This document shows positions 8,204 through 16,851 of a DNA stretch of 64,000 nt, piece after piece; within the stretch, counting starts at the first letter, position 1; every line of letters starts with the position of its first letter. The notes under the pieces were generated by a model. The model searched no databases. It was not told the DNA's origin and was given only the letters and a program-made list of their open reading frames with translations. The position numbers and the translations under genes are program-made. Source of the DNA: Bradyrhizobium yuanmingense (GTDB lineage Bacteria > Pseudomonadota > Alphaproteobacteria > Rhizobiales > Xanthobacteraceae); assembly GCF_029167105.1 (NCBI RefSeq), contig NZ_JARFML010000033.1, positions 1-64,000 on the forward strand. Direction: 5' to 3'.

Positions 8204-9290
8204 CCCGACGACCGGCGAGCCCTCGCCCGTGCGCAAGATCATCCATATCGACATGGATGCGTTCTATGCGTCGGTGGAGCAGCGCGACAATCCGGAGCTG
8301 CGCGGCAAGCCGGTCGCGGTCGGCGGCTCGGCGGAACGCGGCGTCGTTGCTGCTGCGAGCTACGAGGCCCGCAAGTTCGGCGTTCGCTCGGCCATGCCGT
8401 CGGTGACGGCGAAGCGGCAATGTTCCGCCCTGATCTTCGTCAGGCCGCGCTTCGAGGTCTACAAGGCGATCTCCAGACAAATCCGCGACATCTTTGCCGA
8501 GCACACGCCCGTCATCGAGCCGCTGTCGCTGGACGAAGCCTATCTCGACGTGACGGAGAACCTGCAAGGCATCCCGCTGGCGCGGGACATCGCGCTCGAG
8601 ATCCGCGCGAAGATCAAGGCCGAGACCGGCCTCACCGCGTCGGCGGGTATCTCCTACAACAAGTTTCTGGCCAAGCTCGCGTCCGATCATCGCAAGCCCA
8701 ACGGCCAGTTCGTGATCTCGCCGGAGATGGGGCCGGCCTTCGTCGAGACGCTGCCGGTCGGCAAGTTCCACGGCATCGGTCCGGCGACGGCTGCGAAGAT
8801 GAACGCGCTCGGCCTGTTCACCGGCCGCGACATCCGCAACCAGTCGCTGGAGTTCATGAACGCGAATTTCGGCAAGTCGGGCGCGTATTATTACTGGATC
8901 TCACGCGGCGTCGACGAGCGGCCCGTGCGCGCCAACCGGATTCGCAAATCCGTCGGCGCGGAGAACACGTTCTCGACCGACCTCGACGCGTTCGACGCGC
9001 TTGCCGCCGAGCTCAGGCCGCTCGTCGACAAGGTCTGGCGGCATTGCGAGACGACCGGCAATCGCGGCCGCACCGTCACCCTGAAGATCAAGTTCGCCGA
9101 CTTCGAGATCATCACGCGCAGCCGATCCGTCGCGGCGGCAATTGCCGGACGCGACGATCTGGAGCGGCTGGCCTGCGGCCTGCTCGAAGCCGAGATGCCG
9201 CTGCCCAAGCGCGTCAGGCTGCTGGGGATCTCGCTGTCGTCACTCCATGCCGCCGGCGAGTCGGAGCCGCAGCTGACGCTGGGCATCTGA
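8190..9290 (+). CDS. dinB: DNA polymerase IV
   Basis: A 366-residue Y-family translesion polymerase. The N-terminal palm begins IIHIDMDAFYASVEQRDNP with the metal-binding Asp; the second catalytic block SLDEAYLDVT lies near residues 115-124; helix-hairpin-helix (FHGIGPATAAKMNALG) and little-finger regions follow. The length is normal for DinB. The ATG at 8190 is chosen over the TTG at 8175 because the family rarely extends further. It bypasses damaged bases and is usually SOS-induced in this group, but I see no clear LexA box upstream. The C terminus ends QLTLGI without the usual beta-clamp motif being obvious. Confidence 0.95.
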   Translation: MRESDPTTGEPSPVRKIIHIDMDAFYASVEQRDNPELRGKPVAVGGSAERGVVAAASYEARKFGVRSAMPSVTAKRQCSALIFVRPRFEVYKAISRQIRDIFAEHTPVIEPLSLDEAYLDVTENLQGIPLARDIALEIRAKIKAETGLTASAGISYNKFLAKLASDHRKPNGQFVISPEMGPAFVETLPVGKFHGIGPATAAKMNALGLFTGRDIRNQSLEFMNANFGKSGAYYYWISRGVDERPVRANRIRKSVGAENTFSTDLDAFDALAAELRPLVDKVWRHCETTGNRGRTVTLKIKFADFEIITRSRSVAAAIAGRDDLERLACGLLEAEMPLPKRVRLLGISLSSLHAAGESEPQLTLGI

Positions 9291-9389
9291 ACGCGGCTCG
9301 AGCTTCGGCGACGGAGCGCACCAAGCGCGATGGACCGTGGCGGATATTTCGATCCGCCACGGATGGAGGTCGGTCGCGCTCGGGGCCGC

Positions 9390-9683
9390 TCAATGCTTCA
9401 TATGCTCGAACACCACGATCACGCCGGTCGGTTCGGGCTCATGCGCCATCAGGCGCGTCAGGTCGGAATCGCCCCAATCGGCGAGGCTGACGACCTCGCC
9501 ACTCTGGCGGTCGCTGCCGAGCGATCCCGTCGGCTCGAGCACCTTGAGGCCCATCTCGTCGACGAAGAAGGTGTGCTCGCCGAACATGCTGTTGAGCTGC
9601 GGCATCGCCGGATGTTCGTCGGGCAGCACCTGAGCGCCGAGCTGGTTGACGGTCTGCTTCACCTGTTCAGATGTGAGCTTCAT
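9390..9683 (-). CDS. Conserved hypothetical protein
   Basis: A 97-residue acidic soluble protein starting MKLTSEQVKQTVNQL. The ATG at 9683 has GGAG six to seven bases upstream; the longer open frame to 9866 is not supported. The core (GEHTFFVDEMGLKVLEP, then GEVVSLADWGD) looks like a small beta-rich fold. I do not recognise a named family. It is alone on its strand, between dinB and a DNA glycosylase gene, so a repair link is only positional. Confidence 0.65.
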   Translation of the reverse strand: MKLTSEQVKQTVNQLGAQVLPDEHPAMPQLNSMFGEHTFFVDEMGLKVLEPTGSLGSDRQSGEVVSLADWGDSDLTRLMAHEPEPTGVIVVFEHMKH

Positions 9684-9884
9684 GAGCTGCTCCGTTGTTG
9701 TATCCGGTTTCATCGAGCCAGGCGGGAGCGAGCATTCCCTGCGCCCTTGTGCGCCTGGCTCTGATCCCGAACAGGTGCTGCGGACAAATGTTCCTGCGAA
9801 ATGTATTTCGTGATCGCGGGTTTCATCGGCCGCGTTCGCGGCACAAGATCGCCACAGGATGCACACGATCGGTCGATTGGCACG

Positions 9885-10571
9885 CTACTCGCTGCTGTTC
9901 TCGCCGACCGACAGCGCGCAGATGCGTGACAGATATGTGTACGGCAGGCCGGACTCCTCGGCCCAGGCGTTGAACTGCGCCTGCACCTTGGCGAGATCGC
10001 CCTTCGACTTGACCTCCTCGGCGATGTCGAGACCGGCAGCGCGCAGGCAGGCCACGACGTCCCGCGACGTCACGAAGCCGTCCCAGCCGACGAAGCGGAG
10101 CAGCATCTGGCCGGTGTTGCCGCCCAGCCGGCTGCCGCGCTTGTTGAGCAGGTCGAGCAGGCCGATCTCGTCGGAGGACGGCCATTTCGCCAGGAACTTG
10201 CCGAAGGTGCCGTGCTCCTTCGCGATCTCCTGCACGAAGGCGGCATTGTCCCGCACCGACATGATCTTGGCGCCGTTGCGCACGATGCGCGCGTCGCGCA
10301 ACAGGCCCTCCCAATAATCTTCGGGCTGGAAGCTGAGCTTGGCGGGCTGGAAATGCAGGAAGGCCTGTTCAAAGCCGTCCCATTTGGAATCGATCACGCT
10401 CCAGGCAAAGCCGGCGCAGAACACCCGCTTGGTCATTTCGGCGAGGATACGATCGTCGCCGAGCTTGGCCAGCCGCTTGAGGTCCGGCTTGGCCGGCATC
10501 AACTTGTCCAGCGCCTTGGGCCCGCCCTTGCGCTTCTCGGCGCGGGCGCGAATGGTCTTGAAGGGGGTCAT
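9885..10571 (-). CDS. DNA-3-methyladenine glycosylase I-like protein
   Basis: A 228-residue protein related to the Tag/adenine glycosylase family of helix-hairpin-helix glycosylases that remove alkylated bases. The relevant block is FAWSVIDSKWDGFEQAF near residues 54-70, then EDYWEGLLRDARIVRNGAKI, as in the Tag family. It lacks the N-terminal Cys/His zinc ligands expected in E. coli Tag, so it is a divergent member and its activity is unproven. It converges with no close gene and diverges from the metallophosphoesterase gene across about 200 bases. Confidence 0.75.
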   Translation of the reverse strand: MTPFKTIRARAEKRKGGPKALDKLMPAKPDLKRLAKLGDDRILAEMTKRVFCAGFAWSVIDSKWDGFEQAFLHFQPAKLSFQPEDYWEGLLRDARIVRNGAKIMSVRDNAAFVQEIAKEHGTFGKFLAKWPSSDEIGLLDLLNKRGSRLGGNTGQMLLRFVGWDGFVTSRDVVACLRAAGLDIAEEVKSKGDLAKVQAQFNAWAEESGLPYTYLSRICALSVGENSSE

Positions 10572-10779
10572 GTGAACACAGGTGTTGAGGGCAGGTCACG
10601 ACACCAGAATTCGGCGATCCGGTCCAGCCCCCGCATTGCCGCCCCTTGCACTCTGCGACGGGACGCAGCATGCTGTCGCTCATTGGATCGATGCAAAGGG
10701 GCGGCCGGGCTGGTCTGCTTCTTGCTTTATGCCGTTTTGGAATTCCCTGACATTTTGATCTCTGGCCGTCGGATTTTCC

Positions 10780-11607
10780 ATGCGCTGCCTGGTCGTGGCC
10801 GACCTGCACTATTCGCTGCCGCAGCTCGACTGGCTGGTCAGCGCGGCGCCGCAATTCGACCTCGTGATCTTCGCCGGCGACGCGCTCGACATCGGCTCGA
10901 TGGTGGATTTCCGCGCCCAGATCGTGGTGGTGAAGAAGTATCTCGCGCTGCTGGCCGCGACGACCCGCGTGATCCTCTGCTCCGGCAATCACGATCTCGA
11001 CGAGCGCAACGCCGAGGGTGAGAAGATTTCGCGCTGGATCTCTGAGGTGCGCGAGCTCGGCATCGCCTGCGACGGCGACAGCCTCACGGTCGGCGATACC
11101 CTATTCACGGTGTGCCCGTGGTGGGATGGACCCCAGGTCAAGCAACGCCTCATCGAGCAGTTGCGCGATGCTGCGGCCGTCAGGCCGCCGCGCTGGATCT
11201 GGGTGCATCATGCGCCGCCGGCGGATTCACCGACGAGCTGGGGCGGCAAGCGTTTCTTCGGCGACGTCGAGCTGGTGCAGTGGATCATGCAATACCAGCC
11301 GTCGATGGTGATCTCGGGCCATGTGCATCAATCACCCTTCATCAGCAACGGATCATGGTTCGACCGGCTGGGGCAGAGCTGGGTCTTCAACACGGGCCTG
11401 CAACCCGGACGCCCCCCGACCTACATCGTGCTCGATCTCGACGCCGACAAGGCATTCTGGCTGGCGGCCGGCGAGGCGCAATGGATCGACCTGAAGGCGC
11501 CGCTGCAGCGGCCCGCTGCCCCCATCGAGGCGCCGCCCGACTGGCTCACATTCTTGGATCGGATTGCCGATCCGAGCCTGGCGAAACCTCAAGCGGCGGC
11601 AGGTTGA
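10780..11607 (+). CDS. Calcineurin-like metallophosphoesterase
   Basis: A 275-residue cytoplasmic phosphoesterase. All metal-binding motifs are visible: DLHYS at residues 8-12, FAGDALD near 31-37, GNHDLDE near 70-76, VHHAPP near 143-148 and GHVHQSP near 185-191. The substrate is unknown; family members cleave phosphomono- or diesters, including cyclic nucleotides. Its last 62 bases overlap the 3' end of the minus-strand cyclic nucleotide-binding gene, so the two are convergent. The pairing with a cNMP-binding protein is suggestive but not evidence of a shared pathway. Confidence 0.85.
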   Translation: MRCLVVADLHYSLPQLDWLVSAAPQFDLVIFAGDALDIGSMVDFRAQIVVVKKYLALLAATTRVILCSGNHDLDERNAEGEKISRWISEVRELGIACDGDSLTVGDTLFTVCPWWDGPQVKQRLIEQLRDAAAVRPPRWIWVHHAPPADSPTSWGGKRFFGDVELVQWIMQYQPSMVISGHVHQSPFISNGSWFDRLGQSWVFNTGLQPGRPPTYIVLDLDADKAFWLAAGEAQWIDLKAPLQRPAAPIEAPPDWLTFLDRIADPSLAKPQAAAG

Positions 11608-12031
11608 TCATGCTCTGGAGCACCTCGCCGACCATGGCCAGATGCGTGCCGTGGTCGGCATATTGCCGCTTGAGATCGGCGAGGTAGGTGTTGGCGACGT
11701 TGAGCCGCTGCGCCAGCATTTTTGCGATCAGCAGCGCCACGCCCGGCTCCCTCTCGAGGAACGCGGCGGCATCCTCGAATTCGTAGACGATAGCGTCGGA
11801 GCAGGCCCGTACGGTGGCAGTGTGGGGCTGGCCCAGCAGCACGGACATCTCGCCCAGAACCGCGCCGGGCTCGGTGACGGTGGCGACCACCATCTCGCCC
11901 TTGAGCACCTCGAGCCTGCCTTGCATCAGCACGAAGAGATGGCCGGAGGTGCCCCCCTCGGCGACGATGATGGTGCCGGCGGCAAGCTGCCGCTCCGTTC
12001 CGCCGGTGCAATAATCGAGGACTGCACGCAT
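11546..12031 (-). CDS. Cyclic nucleotide-binding domain protein
   Basis: A 161-residue protein built around one cNMP-binding beta-barrel, as in Crp/Fnr. Visible are AAGTIIVAEGGTSGHLFVLM and the phosphate-binding-cassette region PGAVLGEMSVLLGQPHTATV with the GEMS and RxA-like turn. No C-terminal helix-turn-helix is present; the tail is helical (LLIAKMLAQRLNVANTYLAD). It is therefore a stand-alone sensor or regulatory subunit rather than a transcription factor. Its 3' end overlaps the convergent metallophosphoesterase gene. Confidence 0.82.
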   Translation of the reverse strand: MRAVLDYCTGGTERQLAAGTIIVAEGGTSGHLFVLMQGRLEVLKGEMVVATVTEPGAVLGEMSVLLGQPHTATVRACSDAIVYEFEDAAAFLEREPGVALLIAKMLAQRLNVANTYLADLKRQYADHGTHLAMVGEVLQSMINLPPLEVSPGSDRQSDPRM

Positions 12032-12132
12032 GGTGCGAATGCTCCCGTCGCGGGGGTACCCAACGCCGGGAGACTAGAGCACGATCCAGGCCAGGCGGCA
12101 ATCGGCGGGGGCCGGCTGGCGCGCGAGGGGCC

Positions 12133-12873
12133 TCACACCTGGGAGAGCGAAGGTACTTCGCCTGGCAGGATGGCCTGCAGTCCGCCAAAGCGCCGCTGGC
12201 GGCCATGGAAGGCGGCGAGCGCCTCGGCAAGATCGCCAGCATCGAATTCGGGCCACATCCGCTCGGTGAAGTGCAGCTCGGCATAGGCGCCTTCCCAAAG
12301 CAGGAAGTCCGACAGCCGCTTCTCGCCGGAGGTGCGGATGATGAGGTCGACGTCGCGAAGGCCAGCCTCGCCCGTGACGAGTTGCGAGAAGGCTTCGCGC
12401 GTCAGGCTGGTCAGCGCGGCCGCCTTCGCCGCGGCATTGAGGATGGCGTCGCGCGCGGAATAATCGACGGCGATGCGCACATGCAGCGCGCGGCCATCGG
12501 CGGTGGCCGCCTCGGCGCGCGCGATCGCGGCGGCGATGCCGTCGGGCAGGCGATCGCGGCGGCCGATGACGGAGAGGCGCACGCCGTTCTTGACGAGGCT
12601 CTGCACTTCGTTCGCGAGGTAGAAGCGCAGCAAGGTCATCAGCGCTGCGACCTCGGCCGTCGGCCGCCGCCAATTGTCGGTGGAGAAGGCGTAAAGCGTC
12701 AGCGTGCCGATGCCCTGCTTGGGCGCGGCCTCGACGATGCGGCGGATGGCCTCGACACCCGCCTCGTGGCCGCGCACGCGCGACAGGCCGCGCCGCGTCG
12801 CCCATCGGCCGTTGCCGTCCATGATGATGCCGACATGGAGCTTCTCGTCATGGGACGTGATGTCACTTTGCAT
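12133..12873 (-). CDS. uppS: Isoprenyl transferase (undecaprenyl diphosphate synthase family)
   Basis: A 246-residue cis-prenyltransferase that condenses isopentenyl diphosphate onto farnesyl diphosphate to make a long-chain carrier lipid. The hallmark HVGIIMDGNGRWA carries the catalytic Asp near residue 20, and LYAFSTDNWRRP and FLLWEGAYAELHF match later conserved blocks. The ATG at 12873 is preferred over 12891 because GGAG sits eight bases before it. The gene follows a winged-helix regulator by 28 bases and probably shares its operon. A palindrome identical in type to the operon's upstream operator covers the start codon region. Most rhizobia also have an uppS in the frr-cdsA cluster, so this is likely a second copy. 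Confidence 0.9.
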   Translation of the reverse strand: MQSDITSHDEKLHVGIIMDGNGRWATRRGLSRVRGHEAGVEAIRRIVEAAPKQGIGTLTLYAFSTDNWRRPTAEVAALMTLLRFYLANEVQSLVKNGVRLSVIGRRDRLPDGIAAAIARAEAATADGRALHVRIAVDYSARDAILNAAAKAAALTSLTREAFSQLVTGEAGLRDVDLIIRTSGEKRLSDFLLWEGAYAELHFTERMWPEFDAGDLAEALAAFHGRQRRFGGLQAILPGEVPSLSQV

Positions 12874-12881
12874 TGCAAAGT
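12865..12881. promoter_or_regulatory. Putative operator at the uppS start codon
   Basis: ACTTTGCATTGCAAAGT is a perfect palindrome with 7-base arms and a 3-base centre. It differs at only two of 17 positions from the palindrome at 13934-13950 in front of the same operon. It spans the uppS start codon and touches its GGAG ribosome-binding site. The winged-helix protein encoded immediately upstream is the obvious candidate to bind both. Confidence 0.65.
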
Positions 12882-12901
12882 CTCCGGTCAAAAAGGGGAG
12901 A

Positions 12902-13276
12902 TCAGGTCGAGGCGATGCCGAGACGGCCGAGCGGCGGCGCTTCGCGGCCGGCGGCCTTCGCCGCGTCGCGCACCAGCCGCTCGAGCACGGCGAGATAGTC
13001 GAGGAAGCGGCGGCGGCCGGCCTTGGTGAGGCGGCAGGTGGTGTGCGGGCGATTGCCCTCGTAGCCCTTGGTCACCTCGACCAGCCCGGCCTCCTGGAGC
13101 ACGGCAAGGTGCCGGCTGAGATTGCCGTCGGTGAGGCCGCAGAGCTGCTTGAGATCGCCGAACGCCAGCCCCTTGGGATGCGCCATCAGCGAGGTCAGAA
13201 GCCCGAGCCTCGCCTTCTCGTGGATCACGCGGTCGAGCCCTTCATAGGAGAAGGGCGCGCTGTCAGTCTTCGACAT
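12902..13276 (-). CDS. Winged-helix transcriptional regulator
   Basis: A 124-residue one-domain DNA-binding protein. The recognition region DLKQLCGLTDGNLSRHLAVL (about residues 42-61) and the wing (VEVTKGYEGNRPHTTCRL) are typical of the MarR/ArsR-like winged-helix (HTH_27) group. The start MSKTDSAPF overlaps the end of the upstream membrane-protein gene by 14 bases, which implies co-translation. No metal- or ligand-binding cysteines are present. The two matching palindromes at 12865 and 13934 make autoregulation likely. Confidence 0.85.
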   Translation of the reverse strand: MSKTDSAPFSYEGLDRVIHEKARLGLLTSLMAHPKGLAFGDLKQLCGLTDGNLSRHLAVLQEAGLVEVTKGYEGNRPHTTCRLTKAGRRRFLDYLAVLERLVRDAAKAAGREAPPLGRLGIAST

Positions 13277-13913
13277 CGTTGTCTCCCGACGCAAAATGCA
13301 GAATGGCCGCCATCAGCGATTGGCCGATCAGGAAAGGTAGGCCCATGGTCCATGGCGACAGCGTGTGAGTTCGGCTCGCGAGCACCACGACCGCGAAGCC
13401 GGACACGAAATACCAAGCGCCGGCGAGCGCGACCGTGCGCGGCAGCGAGCGGACCGAGGCGAAGATGCCGAGCGACACCAGGATCTGCCACAGGCCCGGC
13501 AGCAGCCACAGCGTCTCGCTCGCGAACTTCCACATCACCACCGCGAGCAGAACGCCGGCAACGCCCGCCGGCAGGAACTGCTCGACCGCCTGGTGGATCA
13601 TCGCGTCGGCGAGGCCGGAATGATGGCGCCGCGACCGCGCGCGCATCTCGATGCCGATGATCAATCCAGACAGCGCGGCGGCGATGAACCAGCCGATGAA
13701 GAAAACGAGCGGCTCGCCGGTGGGATCATCCAGCAACCAGAATTGCAGGACGGCGGTGATGAGCGCAACAGCGCCGGTCGCCGCCATCGTCGCCGGGCCA
13801 TAGCCGCGGAAGGCGGTGCCCGCCGCGATCTGGCTGCGGATCGTCACGATGTCGGCCAGCGCTTTGTCGAGATCGCGCATCGGCAACGCCAAAACCTCGT
13901 TCCACCCGGACAT
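13263..13913 (-). CDS. Hypothetical integral membrane protein
   Basis: A 216-residue protein with about five to six predicted membrane helices (for example GAVALITAVLQFWLL, VFFIGWFIAAALSGLIIG and LWQILVSLGIFASV), preceded by a short soluble N-terminal helix (MRDLDKALADIVTIRSQIAA). I do not recognise a named family. It is the first gene of an operon with the winged-helix regulator and uppS. This pairing of a small membrane protein and one-domain regulator recurs in bacteria, and the membrane protein may sense or modulate the regulator; that role is inference. Confidence 0.75.
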   Translation of the reverse strand: MSGWNEVLALPMRDLDKALADIVTIRSQIAAGTAFRGYGPATMAATGAVALITAVLQFWLLDDPTGEPLVFFIGWFIAAALSGLIIGIEMRARSRRHHSGLADAMIHQAVEQFLPAGVAGVLLAVVMWKFASETLWLLPGLWQILVSLGIFASVRSLPRTVALAGAWYFVSGFAVVVLASRTHTLSPWTMGLPFLIGQSLMAAILHFASGDNDVED

Positions 13914-13932
13914 TACGAGGCAACGGCCCCGT

Positions 13933-13970
13933 TACTTTGTACTGCAAAGTATACGGCGTTGCAAAGTATA
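13933..13970. promoter_or_regulatory. Putative operator upstream of the membrane protein-regulator-uppS operon
   Basis: TACTTTG and CAAAGTA form an inverted repeat across 13933-13951, and a further half-site, GTTGCAAAGTATA, lies at 13958-13970. The site is 20 bases before the first start codon of the operon. Its core is almost identical to the palindrome at 12865-12881. Confidence 0.7.
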
Positions 13971-14080
13971 TGCAAGCCCGAATTGTCGCGGCCAACCGGA
14001 CGAGAGCAGACAACTGACGGTTGCGCCTCACCTGCCCTCGCGGATAAGATGGATGCAAGTGCGTTTGCCGGGGGGCTGGT

Positions 14081-15328
14081 ATGTGGCTGAGGTCGTTGGT
14101 CGTTGCGTTCGTGTTGCAGGTGAGTGTGTTCGGGGCGAACGCGGCGGGGCCGTTCGGCACCGTCAATGTCGGCAACTGGGCCGGCGGCGCATTCAGCAAT
14201 GACGAGACGGGCGCGTTCTCCCATTGCGCGGCGACCGCACCTTACGCCAACGGCGTGAGTCTCTTCGTCGCGCAGAATGCGGCCGGCTCCTGGCTGCTGA
14301 GCTTTGCCAGCCCCAGCTTTCGCTTCAACAAGGGCGATACCGCGCCCATCGACTTCATCTTCGACGGCCAGGAGCAGGCGAGGTTGTTTGCGACCGCCGG
14401 CACCACCAACATGGTGACGACCATCCTGCCCCCCAACGTCGCTCGCACCTTCCAGAAGGCAAGCCTGATGGTGGTGACGACCAACGGCAGCAAGCCACTC
14501 CAATTCGTGCTGACGTCGACGGCGCCCCTGATCGCGGCGCTGGCGAACTGCGTCACGCGGGTGAAGGCAGACGGGCTCAGCAAGGCAGGCGATTTCACCA
14601 GGGGTGCGACCAAGCCGGCGGCCACGGCGGAGAAGCAGGCGGCAGCGCCGGCCGGCGGCAAACCTGCCCGGGCCAGGAGCGGCACCGGTTTCGTCGTCAG
14701 CGCGAGCGGGCACATCGTCACCAACCACCATGTGATCGACGGCTGCGTCGGCGACATCAAGGGCAATCTCACCGGCGAGGCCGCAATGGTGCTGCGCGTC
14801 GTCTCGAGCGATGCCAACAACGATCTCGCCCTGTTGCAGGCGCCGTCGACCACGACATTCAAGGACTTTGCCCGGATCCGCGACCGCTCGATCCGCTCCG
14901 GCGATTCCGTGATCGCGATCGGCTTTCCCTATCACGGCATCCTGACCTCGGACTTCACCGTGACCACCGGCATCGTGAGCTCGCTCAGTGGCATGCGCAA
15001 CGACTCGCGCTTCCTGCAGATCAGCGCACCCGTGCAGCCAGGCAATAGCGGCGGGCCGCTGTTCGACAACACAGGTCAGGTCGTGGGTGTGGTCACCGCA
15101 AAGATCCCGGCACTGCGCATCGCGGTCGCGACCGGCAATATTCCTGAAAACATCAACTTCGCCATCAAGACCGGCGTGCTGCGCGACTTCCTCGACAATT
15201 CCGTCGTGTCCTATCAGACCGCCGAGCCAAAGGCCGAGCTCAAGACCACCGACATCGCCGCCAACGCCCGGCCTTACACGATGCTGATCTCGTGCAACGC
15301 GGCGGAGCAGGCGGAAGCGAAGCGGTAG
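14081..15328 (+). CDS. Exported trypsin-like serine protease
   Basis: A 415-residue secreted protein: an N-terminal signal peptide (LRSLVVAFVLQVSVFGANA), an unrecognised beta-rich domain of about 170 residues, a low-complexity Ala/Lys linker near 180-205, and a trypsin-like domain. The catalytic triad is visible as TNHHVIDGC (His), NNDLALLQ (Asp) and QPGNSGGPLFD (Ser). No PDZ domain follows, which separates it from DegP/HtrA. It may act in periplasmic quality control or processing. It reads divergently from the membrane-protein operon with about 170 bases between. Confidence 0.88.
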   Translation: MWLRSLVVAFVLQVSVFGANAAGPFGTVNVGNWAGGAFSNDETGAFSHCAATAPYANGVSLFVAQNAAGSWLLSFASPSFRFNKGDTAPIDFIFDGQEQARLFATAGTTNMVTTILPPNVARTFQKASLMVVTTNGSKPLQFVLTSTAPLIAALANCVTRVKADGLSKAGDFTRGATKPAATAEKQAAAPAGGKPARARSGTGFVVSASGHIVTNHHVIDGCVGDIKGNLTGEAAMVLRVVSSDANNDLALLQAPSTTTFKDFARIRDRSIRSGDSVIAIGFPYHGILTSDFTVTTGIVSSLSGMRNDSRFLQISAPVQPGNSGGPLFDNTGQVVGVVTAKIPALRIAVATGNIPENINFAIKTGVLRDFLDNSVVSYQTAEPKAELKTTDIAANARPYTMLISCNAAEQAEAKR

Positions 15329-15365
15329 CGATCGGGGCAAGGCACACCCTGCACCTCACCCTCGG

Positions 15366-15601
15366 CTGTCATTCCCCGCGACCCGGCTACGCCAAGGCTT
15401 CGCCGGGGTTGAGGTCCAGGGGCGCCGACACTTTAGCGTAGGCGGCAGGCGGGGAATCCAGTATGCCGCGGCCTCTCGATTCATCACTGCCGTCTCGGAG
15501 TACTGGATCGCCCGGTCCCGGCTCCGCCAAGGCTAGGCCGAGGCTCACACGGATGCTCGGCGCGCCGAAGCTTCAGCGAAGGCGGCAAGCCGGGCGATGG
15601 C
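15366..15601. repeat. Palindromic MITE-like repeat, family A copy 1
   Basis: The centre (about 15465-15520) matches the inverse of the element at 54249-54355, sharing blocks such as GGAGTACTGGATCGCCCGG and CGATTCA-TCAC. Outer arms begin GTCATTCCCC and end GGGCGATGGCA. It fills the gap between the protease and DUF899 genes. Confidence 0.65.
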
Positions 15602-15628
15602 ACCTTTGATGTGCGTCGCGCGCTCCCC

Positions 15629-16366
15629 TCACCCGTGGCAGCACGCCGCCTTTGCCGGCTGCGGTTCGTACTGGTCGCGCAGGCGGACCCAGTCCATCGG
15701 ATAGGGCAGGCCTTCCTCGTGACGGCCGAGCGGGGTGAGATCCAGATATTGATATGCAGCGTTCATCATGTCGAGGCCGCGGGCGAAGCAGGAATAGGTG
15801 TGGAAGATCGCGCCGGCCTCGTCGCGGAAGAACACGCTGATGCCGGGCAGCTCGGGGCCGTAGAACGGCGTGGTCCCGAAATTGTACATCGGCTTGCCGG
15901 TCGCGACCTCTTCCTGTGAGAACGTCACGCCGTAATCGCGGTTGAAGTCGTTGCGGCCTGAGGAAACCCAGTCGAAGGTCCAGCCCATCCGCTTCTTGAA
16001 GGCTTCGAGCTTTGCGCTTGGCGCCAGCGAGACCGCAACCATGGCGGTGTCGCGCGCGGCCAAATGCGGCACCATGCGCTCGAACCCATCGGCCCAGAAC
16101 GAGCAGCTCTTGCAGGCCGCGTCCCAATCGGGTGCGAACATCACGTGCTGCACGATGAGCTGCGGCCGGCCCTTGAACAGATCGCCCAAGGACACAATGC
16201 CGTTCGGCCCCTCGAATTCGTACGCCTTGTCGACCTTGACCCAGGGGAGCCGACGGCGCTCGTCGGCAAGCCGTTCGCGGGCCTGGGTCAATTCCTTCTC
16301 GTGGGCCAGAAGGGCCTTGCGCGCGACGATCCATTGCTCGCGCGAAACGATCTGATGTTGCTGCAT
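15629..16366 (-). CDS. DUF899 family thioredoxin-like protein
   Basis: A 245-residue cytoplasmic protein of the DUF899 family, which has a thioredoxin-like fold without a classical CXXC. Diagnostic are HEKELTQARERLADERRRLP near residues 23-42, LIVQHVMFAPDWDAACKSCSFWAD with a CxxC-like pair, and GISVFFRDEAGAIFHTYSCF in the C-terminal half. The biochemical role is unknown. It ends a same-strand group with SRPBCC and ArsR genes; that trio is common in soil bacteria and suggests co-regulation by the ArsR protein. Confidence 0.85.
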   Translation of the reverse strand: MQQHQIVSREQWIVARKALLAHEKELTQARERLADERRRLPWVKVDKAYEFEGPNGIVSLGDLFKGRPQLIVQHVMFAPDWDAACKSCSFWADGFERMVPHLAARDTAMVAVSLAPSAKLEAFKKRMGWTFDWVSSGRNDFNRDYGVTFSQEEVATGKPMYNFGTTPFYGPELPGISVFFRDEAGAIFHTYSCFARGLDMMNAAYQYLDLTPLGRHEEGLPYPMDWVRLRDQYEPQPAKAACCHG

Positions 16367-16383
16367 GGCGGTCTCCTCTGGGA

Positions 16384-16851
16384 TCAGGCGACGAAAGCAT
16401 CGAGCTTGTCGAAAATCGAGCTCCAGCCGCGCTGGTGGTTGTCGCGCGCAGTCTCGTCGAAGAACTGGGCGTGATGGAAGATCATCAAGGTGCCGGCAGC
16501 GTCCGGCTTCAGCGAGATCGTCACCAGCGATTCACGCTCCGGCGTCGAGTGCCAGGCCCAGGTGAAGACCAGAAGCTCGTTCAGCACCACCTCGCGATAG
16601 CGGCCGCCGGCCTCGAAGTATTCGCCGTCGTCCCCGGTGAAGCTGATGCGAAACCGGCCGCCGACGCGAACGTCGAGCTCGGCTTGAAGCGTCGCCGGCT
16701 TCATGTTCGGCGGCCCGAACCATTGCGCTAGCTGCGCGGCTTGCGTCCAGGCGGCGTAGACCTTTTGCGGCGGCGCTCGGAGCCGGCGCGTGAGCGTGAG
16801 GCTTGGTCGTTCTGCCGGGCGTTCGGCGGCGTTGGCGGCTGCGTTGGCCAT
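16384..16851 (-). CDS. SRPBCC (AHSA1-type) domain protein
   Basis: A 155-residue START/Bet v1-like protein of the activator-of-Hsp90-ATPase C-terminal type. It shows LTRRLRAPPQKVYAAWTQ at residues 19-36, the WFGPPNM motif, GGRFRISFTGDDGEYFEAGG in the central sheet and the final helix region NHQRGWSSIFDKLDAF. These proteins have a hydrophobic cavity for small ligands. Its start has GGAGG about nine bases upstream. It overlaps the end of the ArsR gene by 124 bases in another frame, so the two are translationally linked. Confidence 0.88.
   Translation of the reverse strand: MANAAANAAERPAERPSLTLTRRLRAPPQKVYAAWTQAAQLAQWFGPPNMKPATLQAELDVRVGGRFRISFTGDDGEYFEAGGRYREVVLNELLVFTWAWHSTPERESLVTISLKPDAAGTLMIFHHAQFFDETARDNHQRGWSSIFDKLDAFVA

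Noticed and set aside
13913..15340. 475-residue minus-strand frame opposite the serine protease gene
   Set aside because: Shadow frame; the plus-strand gene has a full catalytic triad and signal peptide.
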